A stretch of 64,000 nt of DNA, from assembly GCA_021399445.1 (NCBI GenBank), contig JAJTUQ010000001.1, forward strand, positions 4,402,001 to 4,466,000, written 5' to 3'. Numbering within the stretch: position 1 is the first letter of the stretch; each line of letters begins with the position of its first letter. Positions 24,138 through 35,914 of the stretch are shown one piece after another. The notes beneath the pieces are model-generated. The model did not search any database and was not told where the DNA came from. It saw nothing but the letters and a program-made list of their open reading frames with translations. The stretch is from Xylogone sp. PMI_703 (Eukaryota > Ascomycota > Leotiomycetes). The translations under genes were made by a program, and so were the position numbers.

Positions 24138-26423
24138 ATGTCTCAAGTATGTACAATCTCAAGAAGCCTCCCTTTACTCTGTTTTTTGTTTTAGTTTTCT
24201 ATCTTCCCGTCAACCTCAAAAACTGACTCAAATGCAGTCGAAGTATGCAGGAGAGCTGTGCACTCTTTTGGTCGACGAGGCTTATGGCGAATTAACTTCT
24301 GTATGTATAAGTGCATCGAATTAACTGCTCAATATGCTTTAAACGGCCCTGGAATTTTTCGCTCTCTGATCATTCGTTATTGCGCGAAAGCAGAGCTGAC
24401 TTCCCATACAGCGAATATTTGCTGTACTACTTCGTCGAGGAAGGCTTTCGATTCCAATGCTAGTACAATACTCACGACTTTCCACTCGCCAGTTAAGGCA
24501 CGGTTTGGCAGTCTTAATCCAACAGAATCTCGTTTATCACCATTTTGATGAAGATGTAAACGCGACATACTACGAGGCGAACCAAAGTGCGGCATATAAC
24601 TTGGTCCGATTAGGGAAGATATTAGAAATAGTGGCATCCAGATATGGCACAGAAGCAGAGGATGTCATGCAAAATATTTTGCGACTCGGACATGTCAAAA
24701 TCTCTGATCTCGCAGACGCATATATTTCTGTCGAAGAGCACGTGAACGGGAATAATGAGCATAATGGCACCAATGGATCCAATTCTGACGCCCACAGAAA
24801 TGGATCGTCTGGTACTCCAATAAAGTCGGCTGCTCAGCTAGATTCAGTCTTGTATGAGCTGCTGGAGGCTGGTTTTATTGAACCTGTTGTCCCTAACCTG
24901 TTCATGAGCCCGTCCGATATATATAGCAAAGTCGAGCGAGAAGTGCTGCAACTTCATTTTGGCGGCAGTACTAAAGGAGTCAAGCAAAAGGATGAACTAA
25001 AACGAAAAGTTCAAGATCGATTGCAAGCCTTGATCACCGAGGGGAAGAACTGGAGACCGGCTGGAAATAAGAGGGCACCAAACTTTGACTCAAATGGTGT
25101 GAATGGGAATACTAAACGAAGACGACTTTCAAATGGTGCGGAACCGACAAATGGCCATCATATCTATGAAGATCATGGTGTTAGACTTGATGTAGGTTTT
25201 AGTGTAAGGACCTCACGAACCATGCTGACCATATGAAGCGGTCCCTAATTCTGCGCGTCAATTACGAAAAATTTGCCGTCGCCCTGCGTAACCAAAGGCT
25301 TGCTGAGCTTGTAAGCGATAGGATTGGTGAGGCCACCTCCTATGTTTACGCAGAACTTCTTAGACTCCTGGAGGAGAGGATTCCCAGGTGTAAGCGAAAT
25401 CCTGATTTCGATGACATGTCTGAAGCCCCTGATGGCCCTACTATAACAACTATGGAGTTGGCGGTTGCGATTAGCAACACTATAGATATCGGCTCTGGAA
25501 TTGGTAAAGCCGCGGAAGATATGATTGATAAAGATAGGTTCGAAAAGACCCTCAATGGCAAAAGGAAACGCAATTATCTTGAGGCTGAAGCCGAGAGCGG
25601 TGCAAGCTCTGATGAAGATGAAACTGAAGATGACCATGCTGATCAAAACGGACACGAAAATGGAGTTGGCAACGATTCAGATACCCAGACCGATGATCCA
25701 TCTGCAAAAGCACAAACTTCCAAGTCTTCCAGACGCGGTAAAGTCACATTTCAGGACAGGCCAGGCGGGGGGACGGCCCAAGATCGCCAAAACAAGGTGA
25801 TGCAATTGAGGAACCACCTCATGCTTTTAGCCGGTGATAGCCATAGATTTATACGAAAGTGTGGAAGTCGGGGTGAGGGCGAATGGACTGTGGATTTTGA
25901 GCCTCTGGTAGATTATTTGAAAGAAACCGAGCTTGATACCATTCTTCTTGAATGTTTTGGTAGGACCGGCCACCGTCTTGCCCGGATTCTCAGAAAATTA
26001 GGAAAGCTTGATGAAAAACATTTCCCAACTCTTGCATTGATGAAACAGAAGGATGTTCGGACAAAGTTAGTTGAAATGCAGATGGCTGGTGTGGTAGATG
26101 TCCAGGAAGTACCAAGAGACAATAATCGCACTCCTGCTCGCACCATTTTCCTCTGGTACTTTGATACGGATCGAGTTTATTCAATAATGCTGGAGAGAAT
26201 TTACAAGACTATGTCCAGGCTGTTCCAACGAATACAAGTCGAGAGATGTCGATCTGATCAAATCCAAGCCTTGGCTGAGAGAACAGATGTAAGAGGTCAC
26301 GAGGAGGGCACCCTGAGTGATGTACAGCTAAAAGAGCTCAGAAAATTGAGGGCAAAGGAAGAATTACTGCTGGCACAGGTCGGAAGGCTCGACGAGCTTG
26401 TGGGCATCTTCCAAGATTACTAG
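24138..26423 (+). CDS. rpc82: DNA-directed RNA polymerase III subunit Rpc82 (RPC3)
   Basis: Pol III-specific initiation subunit built of winged helices; about 687 aa. Exons: 24138..24146 (three codons), 24238..24300, about 24345..24423, 24464..25191 and 25239..26423. Seen: LCTLLVDEAYGEL, IFRSLIIRY, RLSTRQLRHGLAVLIQQNLVYH, NYEKFAVALRNQRLAELV, an acidic linker (SSDEDETEDD), and a C-terminal domain with EVPRDNNRTPARTIFLWYFDTDRV followed by a coiled coil. Odd: intron 2 begins GTATGT but has no AG where family conservation places exon 3 (around 24345). The only in-phase AG, ending at 24395, would delete IFRSLIIRY. The other four exons are firm. Confidence 0.93.
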
Positions 26424-27052
26424 GGAGTTTTGACTTTCAGCTAGGATGGACACACTGCATCGAATCGGCGTTAGCTGTGCTGCATTTGGATCGGGCGTTT
26501 TTTTTTTTTGCAACTACTGGTTTCAAACTTGATCAAGCTTCTGTATTATTACAATTCACACCAAACCAGGCAAATAGTCATAAGCGTTATATGACACCAT
26601 GGCTAGGGAAAAAACAGGGAGTCCAATTCGAGGAGATAGCTTATACGACATTAATTTGCTATAGGAATTTGCTAAATATAAATTTATTAACATATCCGAT
26701 TGTATGGTGAAAGTGCGATATGTATAAGCCTTCCATGGAAAAGCTCTAAACTGCTAAGTATATGTTACGTGGCCCGGGAACCGTACCGGTTTACATTGGT
26801 ATTCACAAAAAGACCCTTGCAAAATCGTACGGTATGCGGACCGAGGAGGATTCAGTGGTGAAGCTCGGACCACCCAACACTGAAAGTATTCCACCGGCGC
26901 ATTCGAAATTTTGGAGTTAAATTCGAGGAGCCTTTTCCTTCCATTCCTGACCAGCCCCATAGTCCTTCAATTCTTTCCGGAGATTGACAGCTGTATCCGT
27001 GAGGTCCATAAATACTTTTGGAGATCATTCAATTGCCCATACACACGATATA
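26424..27052. other. Intergenic rpc82 / ggc1
   Basis: 629 bp spacer between plus-strand genes. It includes a 12-nt poly-T tract at 26498-26509 about 75 bp after the rpc82 stop. No gene supported. Confidence 0.55.
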
Positions 27053-28379
27053 ATGTCGCCTCCGGTCGCAGTGAGCGGCTCCGCCAAGGACTTCAAAAAG
27101 GAATCAACGGTCGCACGATTACTGGGTTCCGGTAATTCACAACCATGATATATATCATCTGACAATATTAGGGTATGGTCTGACGTTATTGTAGGATCTG
27201 CTGGAATTGCGGAATTAGCTGTCTTCCATCCTGTGAGTTCTCTTGCACCCTCTTTGTTGTGAGAGTCATACTGATCAATTGATAGGTCGATACAATTGCG
27301 AAGCGCCTAATGAGCAACCATGGAAGAGTAAGATATGCAGTATAGTGAACTGGAATGAGAGGCTGATCAATAATAGATTACATCCGCAGCACAATTGAAC
27401 CAGGTTATCTTCAAAGACAAAGCTGCTGCACCTACAGGAACGAAGTTTTTCTCTTTATTCCCTGGTCTTGGATATGCTGCGGGGTACAAGGTCCGTCATA
27501 TGTCGATATGCTTCATTTAAATTGACATAGGTCTCATCTATTCTACTAGGTCTTGCAACGAATATATAAATATGGAGGCCAGCCCTTCGTTCGAGATTAC
27601 CTTGCAAAGAACCATGGAGCCGAATTTGACCGAACTTTCGGTCCAAAGACCGGAAAGGCTATGATGCATTCATTTGCAGGAAGGTCTGTTCCCCTTTTGG
27701 TCATGCTGGGCTAATAGCTGGATCTGTTACTTACACTGCCGTTTAGTCTTATCGGTATTGGAGAAATCGTTCTTTTACCACTGGATGTCCTGAAAATCAA
27801 GCGACAGACAAACCCAGAAGCCTTCCGAGGAAGAGGTATCTTCCGAATCGTGAAGGATGAGGGCTTTGGACTTTACAGAGGCTGGGGCTGGACTGCTGCT
27901 CGAAACGCTCCAGGATCTTTCGCCGTTAGTTCCCACGGACCCAAATCGTGACTGTAAAGGCTAACTTGCATATGCAGCTTTTCGGTGGATCAGCATTTAC
28001 TAAGGGTTACGTCTATGGTCTCGCAGATTACAACAAGGCTACCTGGATGCAAAACTTCGTAGCCTCGATTGCTGGCGCTTCCGCATCTCTCATTGTCTCC
28101 GCACCCTTAGATGTTATTAAGACCCGAATTCAGAACCGAAATTTTGAAAACCCAGAGAGTGGATTCCGAATCGTTGGAAGCATGCTTAAGAACGAGGGCA
28201 TCACGAGTTTCTTCAAGGGACTAGTTCCAAAGGTATGTGTGCTCCTGCCGAACTGGCTACCCGCGGTTTCCGATACTAATGATCAACTCTAGCTTCTTAT
28301 GACCGGACCAAAGCTTGTATTCTCATTCTGGCTAGCACAGACATTGATTCCAGCCTTTGATAACGCACTCTCTAAATAA
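27053..28379 (+). CDS. ggc1: Mitochondrial GTP/GDP carrier (Ggc1/Yhm1 family)
   Basis: Inner-membrane exchanger importing GTP and exporting GDP; predicted 308 aa. Eight exons: 27053..27131, 27195..27232, 27286..27327, 27377..27490, 27550..27683, 27747..27924, 27978..28232 and 28293..28379; all phases close. Three carrier signatures are visible: HPVDTIAKR, LPLDVLKIKR and APLDVIKTR. The blocks LLGSGSAGIAELAVFHP, FPGLGYAAGYKVLQRIYKYG, GWGWTAARNAPGSFALFGG and GPKLVFSFWLAQTLIP are diagnostic of this carrier subfamily. One donor is the less common GTTAGT (exon 6). In yeast the carrier affects iron homeostasis and mtDNA stability; the same role here is inferred. Confidence 0.95.
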
Positions 28380-28770
28380 AGAAAGAATCCATGCTGTAGA
28401 CTAGGCAAAAGGATGAAGGGGGAATTAAAAAAGCGGGGCTTGGAAATGGAGTTTGGTGTCCTATAATTGTATATTTTGATATTTGTGCGTGTAGGTTTAG
28501 TAGTGTATAGACCCATAGAAGACATCACTTTCTCGACTCCGTAATATCTTCCTTTCTAGGAGAAAGTGCTCTTGGTAAAGGACCCCTCAATGTCTAGCGA
28601 TAGGGTGTACCTATCACCCCGCTCCGCACGGGCTCGATATGATCCCTGCACATTCTCCTTCGTCCAAGCTCAATCCGAAAGCTTCAGAAATACCAAAGCA
28701 CGGAAATCCTCATTGAAACCCCCGCTCTCCAAACACTCCTCTCGATATAGTAAACGCAGCAATAAACAAA
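28380..28770. other. Intergenic ggc1 / nce101
   Basis: 391 bp spacer between tandem plus-strand genes; leader of nce101 at its right end. Nothing else identified. Confidence 0.55.
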
Positions 28771-29079
28771 ATGCCTGCACCGCAGTATCTCATCTCTAGA
28801 TTTGGAGATCCAGTTTTCGCCCTATTCATCGGATTATCTGCTGCGGCGACACGAATCAATCGGGAGGAGAAAGAGCTAGGTCATACGACGAAGGACACCA
28901 TTGACGCTGGATTTAGGTACGGGTCTTGTTCTCTCTTACGTTTATTCGGCTACCTTTTCCCCTTGTAGTTTTTTCTATCGTGGCCCGGAGTGAGTAAGCT
29001 TATTGACTGACCCTTTTTACTCTACAGGAGACTTGGCTTTCCACGAGCGAATGATCCTCTTGCACAGAAACACCGATAG
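28771..29079 (+). CDS. nce101: Non-classical export protein NCE101
   Basis: Small single-TM protein of 65 aa from exons 28771..28916 and 29028..29079 (111-bp intron, phase 2). The family core is clear: QYLISRFGDPVFALFIGLSAAATRINREEKE, in which residues about 12-28 form the membrane segment and RINREEKE the conserved cytosolic edge. The second exon gives RRLGFPRANDPLAQKHR. Yeast NCE101 was named for a role in export of leaderless proteins; the mechanism is still unclear. Confidence 0.9.
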
Positions 29080-29991
29080 AGAGCTTCTGAAGGCTGTGGA
29101 GATGATAGACTAATATTAATAATGTCATATCTTGACCTCTTGGGACTACCGGTTAGGATTCCAGAGTGATTTGACTATCTTTGACCTGAGCTGCATGCCG
29201 TGAATCTAACCCTGGTGGTCAAGAGCCATATGCAGGTTGCATTTACTGGTACTACCCCCGGGCCATTATGGTAGAGGAAATCAAGCAAACGGTGGTCCGC
29301 CCCTGGTGAAGGAACCTTTTTGGTTAGGTACCTGCCATATAGTGAACCCGGAAGGAATACGTCAACATGACTTGTCATAGTAAATCTTGTTTGGTACTTA
29401 TGTTTACGTCTATCTGACAGGATAGTTACGGCGTTGCGTAATTAATAGAGTGGCAAGATTATTTATAATGATAGATTTAGTGTTACACCACCGTACATGA
29501 CTGGACTTGGGCAGGAACTTGTGAGAGTCTTAAGGTAGTTCTTTGGCAGAAAGCATCCTATTGTGTCTGTTCTCAAGAAACTACGAGGATAACAGAAAAG
29601 GGACAAGCTCAAACCCTCTGCTAACAAAAGGCTGCTGTGAAGTTCATCCGTAACCATGAATCTGAAGCTATCCCACAAGGTCCACATCCGGTGACTGCCT
29701 GTACTGCATTCGCAACTGTGCTCGCAGCAAATGAGACCCCAGATCAACGGAAATAAAACTGCCACGGTAGAAAAGGATCGGAATTCACGGGCGTTCAATT
29801 AAAAAGAGTCTCTTAAGACAAAGCGAATTCCGCTCCCTCGTCGCAGCCAGAGTTCCAAATAACGCCAAAAACATTGTAGGATCAGAAGGTAGGGACCATA
29901 TATTATCTAGCGAAGTAACCAGAGAGAAAGAAGCCGTCTTGCAAAGCTTCGGACTAAATAGGGCATGTGGGATTTGTTGAGTGATTTCCAT
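29080..29991. other. Convergent intergenic region nce101 / atg8
   Basis: 912 bp between converging genes. Short ORFs on both strands show no recognisable family. No repeat or RNA gene seen. Confidence 0.55.
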
Positions 29992-30592
29992 TTAAATCTC
30001 CTCAAAGCTGCCGAAAGTGTTCTCGCCGGAGTATGAGATATATAAGAATCTGTAGGAGACACTAGGTTAGCTTTTGATCATATTCTTTCACAGTAGGCTT
30101 AGACCGTGATAATCTTGACGGCGACCGGGTGTTATGTAAGTAAGGAGAAGAGCGGTAACGTACCCATCCTCATCCTTGTGCTCCTCGTAAATGCTGCTCA
30201 TCAGCGCGGCAGTAGGTGGCAGGACCTCATCGACGAAGATGAAAATAGCCTTCTCTGGGGACAACTTGATCCGCTTGCGGATCACGTAGACGAACTGGCC
30301 TACGGTGAGATCCGCTGGGACGAGGTACTTCTTCTTATCGATGGTCGCGATGTCGGATTTCTCGACCTTCTCGCAGATGACAGGAATACGGTCGGAGTAT
30401 TTTTGACGCTAGAGGAGAAGTTAAAGTTAGCACCTTCTGCTGTGGAGTGTTGAGGCGCAAGGGAGCTTGGGAAGTGACGGATGACGACGACGACGATGAT
30501 GAAAGGTGAAGTGGAGAGAGATAACGTACTATCCGCTCGGCCTCGGCCTTGCGCTTCTCAAAGGGGTGCTCGTCCTTAAACTTCGATCGCAT
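29992..30592 (-). CDS. atg8: Autophagy ubiquitin-like modifier Atg8
   Basis: Ubiquitin-like protein conjugated to phosphatidylethanolamine on phagophore membranes; 121 aa from complement(29992..30049, 30164..30408, 30530..30592). The sequence is near-invariant: [101 protein letters not shown]. The Gly of NTFG (residue 116) is the Atg4 cleavage and lipidation site; five residues (SFEEI) follow and would be removed. The first intron is 121 bp, the second 114 bp. Confidence 0.98.
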
Positions 30593-31952
30593 GGTGAATA
30601 TTTATTATGTATGAGTACTGTGTAGGTGTTCTTGGGTTGTTAAAAGTTGGTAGAAGATGAAAAGATTCGAGGATGATGGAGTTGGTAATGGAAGAGTTCG
30701 AAAGGTACGACGAGTACTCTGCCTAGAGGAGACGAGGCGGGGTGCCTAAGCGGTGTATCCTAATGTGGCGGTCGCTGTTGTGCCTGGAAACGTGATTACA
30801 CTGAGGGAAGACGCTAGGTGGATGACCTGGTCCCGCTACTTTCGGCTTACTACCGTGTATCGGTATGGAAATGTACTCTGGTGAGTCTGGGTGCTGGGTG
30901 CTAAGTACCGTACTGGTGTTGCTCTTGTAGTTATTATATACAGGTACTCGATGCAGGTGACTGTATTGCGGCTGCCATCTGCGCAGCGTGACTTCTCCTC
31001 ATGCGTCATCCGGCCATGTCTCTGCTGTGGGATGAATCACGAGAAAGGGTGCCTGGCGGTCGAGGAGGTCAAGAGATGCCCGTCCAAGCCTCGATCCACC
31101 GACTAAAGATACCTTCCCGACACCCGCTAACCCTACAGTAGAGCTTGTACCTGTGCCCCTACAGGATCCTGTAAGCAGAATTAATGGCTATTATTGGAGT
31201 CAGGCATGGTAGAACTGAGTATCGTCCTGCAGTAACAGCCTGCTATTCTAAATGACGTCCTGTTGAACAGTTGGACTGGCAGGTGCTTGGGATTTATTTG
31301 ACTTGGAGGCTGGACGTGCCTGTCTGATTTCCAAACACGAAGATGTTGTCATGAGAGACATGAAAGCTGGACTCTTGAGATTCCTTTCACTTTGTACCTC
31401 TGCATCATATGTATTGAGATCCTGAGGGTCTTCGGTCCAGTGCATATACCGCGAAAATGCACAGAGACCAACGAGTTAGATTTACCTCGTGGTCTTACGA
31501 GAGACATCATGATAATCATGAGGCTGTTGAGGACCGAGCCCGCGGCAATGAGAGTTACCACCGTAGATGCGATGATGCTGGATGGTCCTATTCTTCATAC
31601 CCGGCAATTTGGCGCTGCCCAAAAGAGAAGGACTGCATAGTAATACCCCCTTTTTGGTAGGATCATATTATTCCTGAAATTTTCCTCTTTGCCCATTTGC
31701 CCATTTGCCCTTCAGTGACCGTGAGAGATGCGTCCCTTGTTGCGATCTTCGTAGTGGCGGCGCCGCTCCACCTGTATCGAACCCAAACCAGCCGAAAACG
31801 CCTGTCATAGAACCACCCTCGGCATACCACTCGTCATGCCATCTTCCTCACAATAGCTTCACTCGAATACTTAACGGCAGTTGGTACACCATGACAGCAT
31901 AAAGGAAGGGCATATTCTTTAAGCTACCCTGGCTGTGCTTTTCGTATGAAAG
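30593..31952. other. Intergenic atg8 / hem13, with one weak candidate ORF
   Basis: 1.36 kb between divergent genes. The only coding-like item is a possible two-exon membrane protein on the minus strand (31248-31600, separate entry). Confidence 0.5.
31248..31600 (-). CDS. Possible small single-TM protein, unknown (weak)
   Basis: Minus-strand reading frame with a hydrophobic helix (SIIASTVVTLIAAGSVLNSL followed by MIIMMSLVRPRG). A GT-AG intron of about 56 bp (GTAAATCT ... CCGAAG) joins it in phase to a second open stretch DPQDLNTYDAEVQ ... ending at a stop at 31248. No certain start codon: the in-frame ATG lies inside the helix and upstream is a stop, so a 5' exon would be needed. Could be chance. 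Confidence 0.25.
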
Positions 31953-33266
31953 ATGTTGTCAATACGACCCTGTGCGCGCCTGGCAAACCTGCCAAAATGC
32001 AGGTCTCGATTAAATCAATTGCCCATAGGAAAGCCTGCACTGTACCATCGAGCTGCCAATAATGCCAACAGGTCTTTTACTCCTAATGCTCCAGGCAGAG
32101 AAGCTCCTAGAGGTGTGTGGGCGCCCAAATCAAGGATTGCGTTCGGGGTCGTATTTATTGGAGCTTTGATTTACTCCATGGTACATTTTCGTCCTTTGCT
32201 TTGGCAATTCATTGACTCGTCTCACAAGGCTGATGATATCTTGTAGGCAACAGAACAACCAGCAAAGTTGGACAGTCCTAGCATTGCTGAAAAAGATGCT
32301 CTTGAAAAACGAGAGTCTGGTGTGAATGAAGGCTCACCTATGCGCTTGCGAATGGAGAAGTTCATAAAGGAACAGCAAAAAGAGATTGTTGCTGGCCTGG
32401 AAAAAGTGGACGGCAAGCAATTCAAGTCCGATACATGGACCAGAGACAATGGCGGCGGTGGAATATCTTGTGTGCTCCAAGACGGCAATGTTTTTGAGAA
32501 AGCTGGTGTAAATATCAGCATCGTATATGGGACCCTTCCCCGCGCCGCTATTGCCAAAATGCGAGTAAACCACAAGGCATTGGACCCCAATCTTGAGTCT
32601 CTGAATTTCTTCGCTGCCGGCTTGAGTATGGTTGTTCACCCCTCAAACCCTTTGGCACCAACTGTCCATATGAACGTCCGGTACTTCGAGACTGAAGATG
32701 AAAACGGGAATACCAATTCATGGTGGTATGGAGGCGGACTTGACCTTTCGCCCTGTTATGTCTTTGATGAAGACTGTATCCATTTTCACCAGGTCCTTAA
32801 GGATACTTGTGAAAGGCATGATAAGTCATACTACAAGCGCTTCAAGGCATGGTGCGACCAATACTTCTACAACAAGCATCGGGGCGAGGGAAGAGGAATC
32901 GGTGGTATCTTCTTTGATGATTTAGATGATACTGAAAAAGATCAGGAAAATACCTTTGCGTTCATTCAAGATGTTTGCAAGTCTTTCTTGCCTGCTTACA
33001 TTCCAATTATAGAGAGGAGGAAGAATCTGCCCTTCACGGAGCAGGAGAAACAGTGGCAGCAGCTCCGTAGAGGAAGATATGTTGAGTTTAACCTTGTTCA
33101 TGATAGGGGCACTGCTTTTGGATTGAATACGCCGAATGCCAGGGTAGAGAGTATTCTTATGAGCATGCCACTTACGGCCAGCTGGAGGTACATGTACGAA
33201 CCAAAAAAGGGAAGCAAGGAACAAAGGTTGGTGGATATTTTGAGGAGTCCAAAGGAATGGGTATAA
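31953..33266 (+). CDS. hem13: Oxygen-dependent coproporphyrinogen III oxidase
   Basis: Haem pathway enzyme that oxidatively decarboxylates coproporphyrinogen III to protoporphyrinogen IX; predicted 415 aa from exons 31953..32180 and 32247..33266. Seen: ARDNGGGG-type active-site block (TWTRDNGGGGISCVLQDG), VHMNVRYFE, WWYGGGLDLSPCYVFDED, GIGGIFFDDLD, RRGRYVEFNLVHDRGTAFGL and the C-terminal SMPLTASWRY. Exon 1 adds an Arg-rich presequence and a hydrophobic helix (residues about 62-76), suggesting the enzyme is anchored in mitochondria, unlike the cytosolic yeast enzyme. Localisation is inferred. Confidence 0.96.
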
Positions 33267-33600
33267 AACTTTGTTGAAAAGGGGTTATGTAATATATGAG
33301 CATTTTATCTGGTTATTGTACTCGCACCTAACGTAGCTGGGGAGTCTCGTACTGTATATAGAATCTTGACTCGCCCTATGAATCTTTAGTGTATAACTAC
33401 CTTTGTTTAACCCTCCAAACCAGAAGACGAGTAAATAGAGAAAGTTTTCACATCTGGATTGCAGCACTTCTGTTATCACGTGCATTAGAATGGTTTCTTC
33501 GTTCACATCTTCACTGAACCTCCCTTGTTACAGCACACCAGAAACTAAATTCCTCAAAAGGCATGGTATCATCCACAATTACAGATAACAAAATCCAAAA
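33267..33600. other. Intergenic hem13 / SWIM gene
   Basis: 334 bp tandem spacer. Nothing beyond UTR-like sequence was seen. Confidence 0.5.
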
Positions 33601-34455
33601 ATGGAATCATCCCCTCTTCCTACACCCCGCCATATCCTGACCTCGATAATCAACACTCTCACTTCAACACCTATTCCCCCTCCTACCAATGAGGAAGAAC
33701 TAACGGGCAGCCCCCTGAGATTCCTTGCTTCGTCTCACCGGGCCCTCCTAGCAACGCTCCATGTCCTCATTCCTCCACCAACGCTCCTGCAAGCACTCGA
33801 TCTACTGGACAGGAGACTAGTTACACGCATCACGCCCATACTCCCTGGACCACGTGATACAAGACATGATCTATTATCTACAACGACTCCGGTACCAGGA
33901 GAATTACGATCAGAAGCGCAGAGAAATAACGTAGAGGTGCTACCAGATATCACAGGAACACATCCTATGGGCGAGGAAGAGAAACTACAACTACATCCAC
34001 TTATACACACAACCAGGAGAGGTGCCTACCCCGCGCAAACAATATATCGAGTCCAGTCCTCTGTGCCTCCAAAGTCTAGGTTCGGTTCCACAGCTTCCAC
34101 TATGACTGGAACAAGGGTCTACACCGTCCATCTCGAAGCCTGGAACTGTGACTGTGCTGCATTTGCATTTGCGGCGTTTCCTGCAAGTCGAGAGACTCTC
34201 CCTTTCAATCCCGAGGATGATCCAGACTCAGATGATGGGACTGGGGATTTTCTTGCTAAGGAGGATGATGAGAGGGTGTGGGAATTTGGGGGCCTGAGTC
34301 TTGATGGTAGAGGGGCAGATCAACAAGGTGTGCCGTGCTGTAAGCACTTGTTGGCTTGTGTGCTTGCTGAACGGTGGGGGAGTGTATTAGGTGGGTTTGT
34401 TAACTGTAGGGATGCCAGTCTGGAGGAAATGGCTGGGTTAATTGTTGGGGAATGA
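33601..34455 (+). CDS. SWIM-type zinc finger protein, candidate Sws1/Shu2 homologue
   Basis: Single-exon gene, 284 aa. The C-terminal half has a SWIM motif: CxC (C183, C185 in WNCDCAAF) and CxH (C247, H249 in CCKHLLACVLAERW), separated by an acidic insert of about 60 residues that is longer than in most SWIM fingers. The N-terminus is Pro/Thr-rich then helical (FLASSHRALLATLHVL, LLQALDLLDRRLV). Fungal Sws1/Shu2 proteins with one such finger act with Rad51 paralogues in homologous recombination; the arrangement fits, but the specific assignment is inference. The product should bind zinc. Confidence 0.75.
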   Translation: MESSPLPTPRHILTSIINTLTSTPIPPPTNEEELTGSPLRFLASSHRALLATLHVLIPPPTLLQALDLLDRRLVTRITPILPGPRDTRHDLLSTTTPVPGELRSEAQRNNVEVLPDITGTHPMGEEEKLQLHPLIHTTRRGAYPAQTIYRVQSSVPPKSRFGSTASTMTGTRVYTVHLEAWNCDCAAFAFAAFPASRETLPFNPEDDPDSDDGTGDFLAKEDDERVWEFGGLSLDGRGADQQGVPCCKHLLACVLAERWGSVLGGFVNCRDASLEEMAGLIVGE

Positions 34456-34730
34456 GGGTACTTAGAAAGTATACATAAGTTATACTACGTATGCTGGGGC
34501 CATGTTCTGTATTACGGTAGAACTGACAAGGGCCTACTACCCCTTTAATCTGTCTCTGAAGGTGTGCTCTAACAAATCTTGGAGCATGACACTGGAGGAG
34601 AGACTGACAGCATGCCTCGCCATTTTCCGTAGAATGCGCAAATACTATACAAGCGCCGATTTTCCTTTCTACCAAAGCGCTGCCACTAGCCCCGAACACC
34701 GGAAGATAAATAACCCAGTAGTCATGAGGA

Positions 34731-35914
34731 TCATTTCTTTTTCTCTTTATCATCTTTGTCCTTTTCCGCTTCTTTGCCTTCTTTTGCCTCGCCATTAACG
34801 CCATTAACGCCGTTAGCCTTCTTGTCCTTTTCATCCTTTGCCTCATCCTTCTTTGCTTCCTTCTCCTCCTGCTGTTGTCGGTTCTGGATCTTATTTTCAA
34901 TTAAATCATGGAAAGCAGTTATAGCTCGGATTAAACTACTCAAGTAAATAGCCATGAGCTGGTCGTTAGTCTTGATACTCATAGCATGCGCCAACTCGCT
35001 GTTGTTCCTTGTTGGAGCTTCAACACCATCTGAAACATGAGAAGCGGGCTTCGGCATGGAGAGATTAGGGAGAAGGTTGAAGACATCTTGGAGGTTTCCT
35101 AGGATGGCGTGGTTTACGGGTAGTTGCCCCTCTAGAACTTTCTGTAGATATTGGCCTATGTCTCGTAATCGTAGATGCAGACCTTGCAATGACTGTAACT
35201 GCGATGTAATTCTTGTTGATAATGTGCCAACTGCGACGTCTCTAATATCTCTAAGTAGATGCTCGACTCCAATCTCCTCTGCTTCCTCTGCCTCGATAAT
35301 GGATGGAGTATGCACGAAGGTTTTTGATGTGGTCGTGCCATCCTATAGCAGCTATGCATTAGTATCCAAAAGTTGGTGCTATTACTAGAAAATCTCACAT
35401 CTTTGATCTCCTCTACCGCAAAGTATGCATCTGTTGGAACGCCAGCCTCCTTCGGCTGAACATCTATGATGACGAGTAATGGGTTTGGTGTATATCTCTT
35501 GAATAACTCATTGATTTCCAAATCCGATGCTCTTAATTTGGGCCCAGAGTGATACCATCCTATTAACTTCTCTCGAGCGTTTATTTTCTTGAACATATCA
35601 TTCATCGATTCAACATAGTTATGATCCAAGAACCAAACTGATGGGTCTTTATCATCCTCCTCGAACGGAACTATATTACGTCACGGATTAACATATAGTC
35701 CTCCGCAGAGTCAATAGGGTCAATCCATACCAGCAAAGCTGTTTGATACCCGTACATTCTTGCCATCATTTTGTCCTAGCAGTACTCCAACAACTCGTTT
35801 GCGCGAGCCCTTTGCTGAGCGGCCATAGTGATCTGCTACTGAAAGAAGAACAAGAGGCGCAACAGAGACTGTCCTGGTAACAAGAGATAATGTTTCTGCT
35901 GTAGTGGCAGGCAT
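34731..35914 (-). CDS. rpn8: 26S proteasome regulatory subunit Rpn8
   Basis: MPN-domain subunit of the proteasome lid that dimerises with Rpn11; predicted 355 aa from complement(34731..35342, 35399..35670, 35731..35914). MPN features: [67 protein letters not shown]. The metal-binding JAMM histidines are not complete, as expected for the inactive partner. The C-terminal helices ([32 protein letters not shown]) are followed by a highly charged Lys/Glu tail ending KEKKK. All phases close. Confidence 0.97.

Noticed and set aside
26498..26509. Poly-T tract after rpc82
   Set aside because: A Pol III terminator was considered, but there is no Pol III gene nearby; a simple homopolymer.
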